Shown: positions 58,430 to 64,000 of the stretch, piece by piece
Numbering within the stretch: the stretch's first letter is position 1
How the letters are laid out: every line of letters starts with the position of its first letter
DNA from: Chloroflexota bacterium
GTDB lineage: Bacteria; Chloroflexota; Dehalococcoidia; GIF9; UBA5629
Assembly: GCA_016875875.1 (NCBI GenBank)
Contig: VGOP01000005.1
Coordinates: 1-64,000, forward strand
DNA: 64,000 bases
Reading direction: 5' to 3'
Made by a program: the position numbers and the translations under genes
The notes under the pieces: generated by a model
The model's database searches: none
Told to the model about the DNA's origin: nothing
Seen by the model: only the letters and a program-made list of their open reading frames with translations

Positions 58430-59581
58430 CTAGCTGGAGCACATTCCCTGTATTGCCTGGAAATACTTGCCTTCGGTCTTTATGGCCGGGGCGATAACCA
58501 TCTTGACCTTGTGCATGTCCTTAATGGTAAGGGCACCGCAGGTGCCCATAGCCGTGCGCAAAGCACCGACGAAGTTTTCAGTGCCGTCGGTAACCGAGGT
58601 GGGACCGAAGAGGAGGCGTTCCAGCGGAGCCCGTATGCCCGCCTTAATTCTGGTGCCTCTGGGTAATGAGGGGTGAGGATGAGACATACCCCAGTGGTAG
58701 CCCTTACCTGGAGCTTCTGTGGACTGTGCCATGATTGAGCCGAGCATCACTGCATCAGCTCCTGAGGCGAAGGCCTTGCACAGGTCGCTGCCGGTCCGTA
58801 TGCCGCCGTCGGTGATCAATGCCACATATTTATCGGTTTCCTTGAAGTAAGCTTCGCGGGCAGCGGCGCAATTCATTGTGGCTGTTACTTGTGGAACGCC
58901 GACGCCGAGGACCTCTCTGGTAGTACAAGCAGCTCCGGGACCAACGCCAACCAGGATGCCATCGATGCCAGTTCTCATTAATTCCAGGGCAGCGCTATAG
59001 GTAACGCAATTACCAACTATGATGGGCAGGCCTAGGGTCTGGCATAGTTCAGAGAAGATGAGGCCGCGGTAGCTTTTAGAGATGTGGCGGGCGGTGGTGA
59101 CTGTAGACTGAACTACAACTATATCGGCACCGGCTTCTTTGGCAACCATTGACAGTCGTTTGGTGGTGGCTGGAATTAGGGAGACGGCGCAGGTAGCCCC
59201 GGCCCGCTTTATTGTCTGAATGCGCTCGCCGATAAGCTCCTCTTTGATAGGCTCTGAGTAGACCTTCTGGAGCAGCGAGGTTACCTCAGTATCAGGAGCT
59301 TGAACAATTTGAGCCAGAATCTCTTCGGGCTTTTTATATCTTGCCTGGACACCGTCAAGATTGAGAACCGCCAGTCCGCCAAGCTTATGCATGAGAATGG
59401 CAAAGTTCGGGTCAACCGCAGCGTCCATAGCTGCCGCCAGAATAGGGATGGAGAAGGTGAAGTTCCCGATTTTGAAATCTGTATTTGCCTGGTCAGGATT
59501 GATGGTTATGTCCCCGGGGACAATGGCAACCTCTTCAAAGCCGTAAGCGCGTTCCATATCTTTAAATTTCGGTGCTGCCAT
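58430..59581 (-). CDS. guaB3: IMP dehydrogenase-related protein, GuaB3 type
   Basis: A 383-residue TIM-barrel protein of the IMP dehydrogenase/GMP reductase family without CBS domains. The catalytic loop is [15 protein letters not shown] (Cys near residue 219), and the phosphate/monovalent cation region is [26 protein letters not shown]. The N-terminus [15 protein letters not shown] is typical of the GuaB3 branch common in Actinobacteria and Chloroflexota. That branch may reduce GMP or act as IMP dehydrogenase; not clear here. The start is ATG 59581, behind GGAGACAGGAAC. Confidence 0.88.
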   Translation of the reverse strand: MAAPKFKDMERAYGFEEVAIVPGDITINPDQANTDFKIGNFTFSIPILAAAMDAAVDPNFAILMHKLGGLAVLNLDGVQARYKKPEEILAQIVQAPDTEVTSLLQKVYSEPIKEELIGERIQTIKRAGATCAVSLIPATTKRLSMVAKEAGADIVVVQSTVTTARHISKSYRGLIFSELCQTLGLPIIVGNCVTYSAALELMRTGIDGILVGVGPGAACTTREVLGVGVPQVTATMNCAAAREAYFKETDKYVALITDGGIRTGSDLCKAFASGADAVMLGSIMAQSTEAPGKGYHWGMSHPHPSLPRGTRIKAGIRAPLERLLFGPTSVTDGTENFVGALRTAMGTCGALTIKDMHKVKMVIAPAIKTEGKYFQAIQGMCSS

Positions 59582-59834
59582 GTTCCTGTCTCCGGGTTAT
59601 TGTTGCAGACTATAGCAAAGAAGAAGAGCCGAAGTCAAGAGAAAGCTCTGTTGTGCCAAACTTTGAAAAATTGGATAAAAAAGTCGGCACCGAGACTCGG
59701 ATGAGGCTTCAAGTTTAAGATGTAGGGGCTTGCGGCTCGCGTGATAGGGATGGGATTACCAGGCACTCTGAGTTTGATTGGGTGCTAAAGGGCTAGACCC
59801 ATTCCCAAAGGTGGGCTATAATTAAGGTCAAATT

Positions 59835-60656
59835 GTGACGGCGCTCTATATTGTTGCTACACCGATTGGCAATTTAGAAGATGTCTCTCTGCGGGCTTTA
59901 CGTTTGTTGAAACAGGTAAATTTGATTGCTGCTGAAGATACGCGTACCGCACGCAAGCTGCTTAACGCATATGATATAAAGACGCCGCTGACCAGCTATC
60001 ACGAGCATAATAAGCGTGCTAAGCTTGGTTATCTCTTGGACTGCCTTAAGGAAAAGGATGTGGCTTTGGTCTCCGAAGCGGGAATGCCGGGATTGAGCGA
60101 TCCTGGCTATGAGCTTATTGCCACAGCTATTGAGCACGGGATTCCTGTGGTGCCTGTTCCTGGTGCCTCGGCGGTAATTACGGCTCTGGTGGTTTCCGGG
60201 CTGCCGGCTAATCAGTTTCTATACCTCGGCTTTTTGCCCCGTCGCAAGGGAGCCAGGCGGCGCCTTTTCAAGTCCTTGGCCGATGAACCGTGGACTTTGG
60301 TTGCTTTTGAAGCGCCGCATCGTCTTTTGGAGACATTGAGCGATGCTCTGGGGGTCTTTGGGAATAGGAAAGTGGCTGTCTGCCGTGAGCTTACTAAGGT
60401 TTATGAGGAAGTGTTCAGGGGTATATTGAGCCAGGCGATAGAGCATTTTGGCCAGCCCAGGGGTGAGTTTACAGTGGTCATCGAGGGTAAAGCAAGACAG
60501 GAACCTGAGATCAGCCAGCAAGTTGAAAAGGAACTCCGTAAGCTTTATGAGCAGGGAGCTGGTGCTAAGGAGGCAGTAGCCCGGCTGTCTGAGGCCAGCG
60601 GTGTATCGAAAAAGAAACTTTATCAAGCGTGGTTAAAGGCGACTAAAGGAGATTGA
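59835..60656 (+). CDS. rsmI: 16S rRNA (cytidine-1402-2'-O)-methyltransferase
   Basis: A 273-residue tetrapyrrole-methylase-fold enzyme that methylates C1402 of 16S rRNA at the ribose. The N-terminal LYIVATPIGNLEDVSLRAL, then EDTRTARKLL and SEAGMPGLSDPGYEL, are family markers. The start is GTG 59835; a TATAAT box lies about 15 bases before. It overlaps the frame of the next small gene only at its end. It heads the rsmI-small protein-metG-polyprenyl synthase cluster. Confidence 0.93.
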   Translation: MTALYIVATPIGNLEDVSLRALRLLKQVNLIAAEDTRTARKLLNAYDIKTPLTSYHEHNKRAKLGYLLDCLKEKDVALVSEAGMPGLSDPGYELIATAIEHGIPVVPVPGASAVITALVVSGLPANQFLYLGFLPRRKGARRRLFKSLADEPWTLVAFEAPHRLLETLSDALGVFGNRKVAVCRELTKVYEEVFRGILSQAIEHFGQPRGEFTVVIEGKARQEPEISQQVEKELRKLYEQGAGAKEAVARLSEASGVSKKKLYQAWLKATKGD

Positions 60657-60658
60657 AA

Positions 60659-60874
60659 ATGAATCGTGGATGTGTTGCTGCAGGCGAAATCAAATGTGAT
60701 AGTTGTCAGAGCCTTATCGAGCAGGGACAGCGGTATTTGGTCACGGAGGAGAAAGAAGGTGAGAAGTCGCGTTTATGCGTAGAATGTTGTTTAGCCAAAG
60801 GCTACGCCGCTCACGTAAAGGAAAAGGGCGAACAGGTGCTGACCTTTTTCCCAACAAAAGTGGATTCAGAGTAG
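60659..60874 (+). CDS. Small Cys-rich protein between rsmI and metG
   Basis: A 71-residue protein with CDSC and CVECC knuckles that could hold one zinc or be redox-active. It starts at ATG 60659, 8 bases after GGAG; a TTG at 60653 is less likely, and either overlaps or abuts rsmI. It ends with a mixed basic/acidic tail (KVDSE). No family is recognised, but its place in the translation-related operon looks stable. Confidence 0.6.
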   Translation: MNRGCVAAGEIKCDSCQSLIEQGQRYLVTEEKEGEKSRLCVECCLAKGYAAHVKEKGEQVLTFFPTKVDSE

Positions 60875-60910
60875 AATCCAGGATTAGAATTTTAATCATG
60901 AGGCGTAATA

Positions 60911-62593
60911 ATGACTGAGACTGTTTTTATTGGGGTTGCCTGGCCTTATGCCAATGGTTCGCTTCATCTGGGGCATATCGCTGGGGCTTACCTGCCGGCG
61001 GATATCTTCGCTCGGTATCATCGGCTCAAGGGTGATAAGGTTTTGATGGTTTCAGGTAGTGACCAGCACGGGACGCCAATTACTCTGCGCGCCGAGCAGG
61101 AAAAGAAGTCCCCTCGGGAGATAGTGAGCAAATATCATAAGGAGTTTCTCGATTGCTGGCAGAAGTTGGGCATTTCCTGGGATTTGTTCACTACTACTGG
61201 CACTCCGAATCACGCTGAGACCGCTCATGATATTTTCCTTAAACTTCTGAAAGAAGACTATATTTATAAGGATGCTGTGCCTCAGGCCTATTGTCCGCAA
61301 TGCCAGCGTTTTCTACCTGACCGCTATGTTGAAGGTACCTGCCCTTACTGCCGATTCCCACAGGCACGAGGTGACCAGTGTGATGAGTGTGGCCGGACTA
61401 TGAATCCCAGCGACCTTCTTGACCTTCGCTGCCGGCTTTGTTCTGCCATCCCACGCTTTGAGGTTTCTGAGCATTTCTTTCTTCGCCTCAGCGCCTTTGA
61501 GGACAGGCTGAAATCATGGATGAAGGAGCAGACTCACTGGCGGCAAAATGTGCTGAATTTTACCTTAGGCTTTCTGGAGGGGGGGCTCAAAGACCGGGCG
61601 ATAACTCGAGATATAGATTGGGGTGTTACAGTGCCTCAACCCGGCTTTGAGGGCAAGCGCATCTATGTCTGGTTTGAAGCTGTCATAGGCTATTTTTCAG
61701 CTAGCAAGGAATGGGCAAAATCGCATGGTGATAATGCTGCCTGGCAGCCTTTCTGGAGCGGTGATGCCAAGAGTTACTACTTTATCGGCAAGGACAACAT
61801 ACCGTTCCATACGCTTATCTGGCCGGCAATGCTCATGGGCTATGGAGGGCTTAACCTTCCCTATGATGTCCCAGCAAACGAGTTTCTGACCATCGAGGGG
61901 AAAAGGCTGTCTACCAGTCGTAACTGGGCAGTATGGCTTCCTGATTATTTGCAGCTTTATGACCCTGACGCTCTGCGGTATCTCTTATCTATAAACATGC
62001 CGGAAACCGGGGACACTGATTTCTCTTGGCGCGAATTTCTGCGTCGCAACAACGATGAGCTGGTAGCCACTTACGGTAATTTAGCTCATCGCGTTCTCAC
62101 TTTTGCCTACCGTAATTTCGATGGGGCAGTGCCGACACCAGGAGAGTTTGATGGTCAAGATAAAGGGCTTCTGGCTAAGTCCCAGGCGGCGTTGCAGGAT
62201 GTTGATAACCTCCTTCACGGGTGCCACTTCAAGGAGGGGATTAAGGCGGCTATGGCATTAGCTCAAGAGGCTAACCGCTATCTCGATGACAAAGCTCCGT
62301 GGAAAGCCATCAAGCAGGACAGTCAGGCTTCAGCTACAGCTGTTTATGTAGCCTTGTCGGCGCTTGCAGCTTTGAAGACCATTCTCTATCCATTTCTGCC
62401 TTTTAGTTCTGGGAGACTTCATAAATTTCTCGGCTTCGATGGCAGCATTGAGACAACTGGCTGGAAGGCTCAATCGCCGGTGCCGGGGCGTAAGCTGCCG
62501 GTGCCGGAGCCACTGTTCCATAAGCTGGATGACAGCGTTGTTGCTGAGGGAACCAGTCGCCTGGGGTCTGGTGGATCAAGTGAATCTCAGTGA
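60911..62593 (+). CDS. metG: Methionyl-tRNA synthetase
   Basis: A 560-residue class I synthetase that charges tRNA-Met. The HIGH-type site is YANGSLHLGHIAGA (about 14-27). A zinc domain has four knuckles (CPQC, CPYC, CDEC, CRLC, about 127-177). The KMSKS loop is replaced by KRLSTSR (near 331), a known variant form in some bacteria. The anticodon domain runs to the end. There is no EMAP-like C-terminal domain. The frame of the following polyprenyl synthase begins inside its last codons. Confidence 0.93.
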   Translation: MTETVFIGVAWPYANGSLHLGHIAGAYLPADIFARYHRLKGDKVLMVSGSDQHGTPITLRAEQEKKSPREIVSKYHKEFLDCWQKLGISWDLFTTTGTPNHAETAHDIFLKLLKEDYIYKDAVPQAYCPQCQRFLPDRYVEGTCPYCRFPQARGDQCDECGRTMNPSDLLDLRCRLCSAIPRFEVSEHFFLRLSAFEDRLKSWMKEQTHWRQNVLNFTLGFLEGGLKDRAITRDIDWGVTVPQPGFEGKRIYVWFEAVIGYFSASKEWAKSHGDNAAWQPFWSGDAKSYYFIGKDNIPFHTLIWPAMLMGYGGLNLPYDVPANEFLTIEGKRLSTSRNWAVWLPDYLQLYDPDALRYLLSINMPETGDTDFSWREFLRRNNDELVATYGNLAHRVLTFAYRNFDGAVPTPGEFDGQDKGLLAKSQAALQDVDNLLHGCHFKEGIKAAMALAQEANRYLDDKAPWKAIKQDSQASATAVYVALSALAALKTILYPFLPFSSGRLHKFLGFDGSIETTGWKAQSPVPGRKLPVPEPLFHKLDDSVVAEGTSRLGSGGSSESQ

Positions 62594-63542
62594 TATTTAC
62601 AAACCCGTACAAGAGGACCTGGAGAAGGTCGAGCGAAGCTTAGAAGAGATAGCTGATTCTGAATTTCCCTTGCTGGCACAGTTGCTGGCGTATACTTTGA
62701 AGAATGGCGGGAAACGCATTCGGCCAGCCCTTACTTTGCTTGCCGGTAAGTTTTATGTCTATGACGCCGCTCTGATTGTTCTGATGGCGATGGCGATAGA
62801 ACTTCTCCATACTGCTACTCTAGTTCATGATGATATTGTGGATAATTCACCGGTTCGGCGTGGTAAGCCGACGGTTAGCCGTGCCTGGGGTGAGAACAGG
62901 GCCTTGCTCCTCGGTGATTACCTTTTTGCTAAAGCCGGCAGTCTAGCGGCGAGCACGAGGAATTTGAGAGTTGTAAAGCTGTTCTCCCAGACACTGATGA
63001 CTATTTCCGGTGGTGAATTAAAGCAGACCGGTGTCTCCTTCGACTTGGCAAGCGCTCGTGAATATTACTTTGCCTGGATTGGCGCCAAGACAGCCTGCCT
63101 TTTTTCAGCGGCAACTGAGTCTGGCGCTATTTTAAGTCAGGCGCCTGAAGATGCTATTGAGGCGATGAGGGACTATGGCCATAATCTTGGGATGGCATTT
63201 CAGGTTGTGGATGATGTTCTAGACTTTGTGGGTGAAGAAAATGAGCTGGGTAAGCCAGTAGGTTCTGATTTGCGTGAAGGGACAATGACCTTGCCGTCCA
63301 TATTGTTTGCTGAGTCTCATCCTGAGGATAACCTAATAAAGAGCGTTGTTGAAAAGAGGGATACGGAAAGCGTGGCACTGGCCGTGGAGAGGATTCGTAA
63401 TTCGCCGGTTATCGATGAGTGCCTGGCATTGGCTTCGGAATTTTGCTCACGAGCCAGACTAGCTTTGGAAAAGCTTCCTGATAATAGTGCCCGTCAGTCT
63501 CTACTGGGGTTGGCAGCCTACATTGTCGAACGCCAGAAATAG
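62571..63542 (+). CDS. Polyprenyl diphosphate synthase
   Basis: A 323-residue trans-prenyltransferase that lengthens allylic diphosphates with IPP (heptaprenyl/octaprenyl class, the chain length not determinable). The first Asp-rich motif is HDDIVDNSPVRRGKP (about 88-102) and the second is VDDVLDFVG. GGKRIRPALTLLAG is the IPP-binding segment. The start is taken as GTG 62571 (GTG 62580 is possible), within the end of metG; the frame upstream is open further but is shadow. Likely product is a quinone or carrier lipid side chain. Confidence 0.9.
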   Translation: MDQVNLSDIYKPVQEDLEKVERSLEEIADSEFPLLAQLLAYTLKNGGKRIRPALTLLAGKFYVYDAALIVLMAMAIELLHTATLVHDDIVDNSPVRRGKPTVSRAWGENRALLLGDYLFAKAGSLAASTRNLRVVKLFSQTLMTISGGELKQTGVSFDLASAREYYFAWIGAKTACLFSAATESGAILSQAPEDAIEAMRDYGHNLGMAFQVVDDVLDFVGEENELGKPVGSDLREGTMTLPSILFAESHPEDNLIKSVVEKRDTESVALAVERIRNSPVIDECLALASEFCSRARLALEKLPDNSARQSLLGLAAYIVERQK

Positions 63543-63655
63543 ATTAAAAGCCACAAGTTAAAAAGACAAATAGAAATGCAAAAATTACCGTTTTGGATTT
63601 TGACTTGTAAATTTCGAATTTGTTTATGATTTAGGGATTGTGGTATTTGGGATTT
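63541..63655. repeat. A+T-rich dispersed repeat, copy B
   Basis: It shares AAGTTAAAAA, AAATGCAAAAATTA, GAATTTGTTTATGATTTAG and ATTTGGGATTT words, in order, with 42725-42855. It lies between the convergent ends of the polyprenyl synthase gene and ftsH. Confidence 0.55.
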
Positions 63656-63660
63656 GCCTA

Positions 63661-64000
63661 TCAGGAGGCTGGTGTGGCTTGTAGTTGAGGTGAAGGCAGA
63701 GGCTCTTTGAGCAAGGTCTCAAATTCTGCTTCTTCTATGGTCTCCGTAGTCATGAGGCGTGCTGCAATTAACTTCAGCCTTTCTTTGTTATCAGTCAAAA
63801 TCTTCTTGGCAGTGTTGTGAGCATGCTGAATAAGTGTATTGACCTCTTCATCAATTTCGTCGGCCACCTTGTCACCGTAATTGCGCTGCTCGTGGATTTC
63901 ACGGCCGAGGAAAACCAGCTCCTCTCGTTTGCCGAAGGTGCGTGGTCCTAGCTTGTCGCTCATTCCGTATTCGGTCACCATCTTTCGGGCAAGGCCAGTT
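63661..64000 (-). CDS. ftsH: ATP-dependent zinc metalloprotease FtsH, C-terminal part (cut by window end)
   Basis: Only the C-terminal 112 codons lie in the window. The segment from TGLARKMVTEYGMSD through KREELVFLGREIHEQRNY and VADEIDEEVNTLIQ is the FtsH peptidase-domain tail, then a helix and a Pro-rich end. The zinc-binding HEAGH and the AAA+ parts lie beyond 64000. The frame is open to the last base. The membrane-bound protease degrades misfolded and regulatory proteins. Confidence 0.92.
   Translation of the reverse strand, partial: TGLARKMVTEYGMSDKLGPRTFGKREELVFLGREIHEQRNYGDKVADEIDEEVNTLIQHAHNTAKKILTDNKERLKLIAARLMTTETIEEAEFETLLKEPLPSPQLQATPAS

Noticed and set aside
62439-62570. Longer N-terminus of the polyprenyl synthase
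   Set aside because: The Arg/Cys/Ser-rich peptide is an out-of-frame reading of the end of metG.

Overview
The window is about 50% G+C bacterial chromosome with densely packed operons and frequent GTG/TTG starts. It has the gene repertoire of an anaerobic, organic-acid-degrading Chloroflexota, probably a non-dehalogenating member of the class Dehalococcoidia. That placement is inferred from gene content: two LIV-type ABC transporter operons that contain acyl-CoA synthetases, several acyl-CoA dehydrogenases, a ferredoxin-dependent 2-oxoacid oxidoreductase, a GuaB3-like protein, a DUF1015 protein and a CFI-box protein. No rRNA is present to confirm it.

Layout. 1-5.4 kb: the end of a response-regulator domain, then a minus-strand purine/translation block (rpsU-yqeY, purQ-purL, DUF1015 gene). 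5.6-19.6 kb: mixed small operons (GYD protein, enoyl-CoA hydratase, DUF2804, nitroreductase-like protein, pseudouridine synthase), tRNA-Thr with a 1.5-kb toxin-antitoxin mini-island beside it, YgjP-like peptidase, primary sigma factor, NifU-like protein, ferredoxin, Crp/Fnr regulator. 19.9-29.6 kb: first LIV-type operon (livG, acyl-CoA synthetase, livH, livM, two binding proteins, a lipoprotein, livF). 29.8-38.3 kb: minus-strand acyl-CoA degradation operon (three-subunit biotin-dependent carboxylase, crotonase, BKACE/DUF849, three acyl-CoA dehydrogenases). 38.6-44.1 kb: aromatic amino acid block (iorAB, aminotransferase, hotdog thioesterase, then DAHP synthase). 44.3-49.5 kb: tRNA-Gly, a methyltransferase fused to a nuclease-like domain, a truncated MaoC gene and a 1028-residue secreted repeat protein. 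49.7-56.9 kb: second LIV-type operon. 57-64 kb: housekeeping genes (guaB3-like, rsmI, metG, polyprenyl synthase, ftsH end).

The most interesting feature is a pair of related transcription attenuators that encode short peptides. One, before DAHP synthase, has a 29-residue leader packed with Trp, Tyr and Phe codons. The other, before the second acyl-CoA synthetase/LIV operon, has a 28-residue leader with eight Phe codons, seven of them consecutive. Each has a TTGACA/TATTAT promoter, an intrinsic terminator, and a competing antiterminator arm placed in the last leader codons, where a ribosome reaching the stop codon would cover it. With the neighbouring iorAB and aminotransferase genes, this suggests an aryl-acid salvage route: import, CoA ligation, reductive carboxylation to an arylpyruvate, then transamination to an aromatic amino acid. 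The route would be controlled by Phe supply alongside de novo synthesis. The leaders and terminators are visible in the sequence; the pathway is inference.

The window also carries dispersed intergenic palindromes, one of which appears inserted at the purQ/purL junction inside a 31-bp repeat, and an A+T-rich intergenic repeat family. There is also a mini-element between repeats of the tRNA-Thr 3' half.
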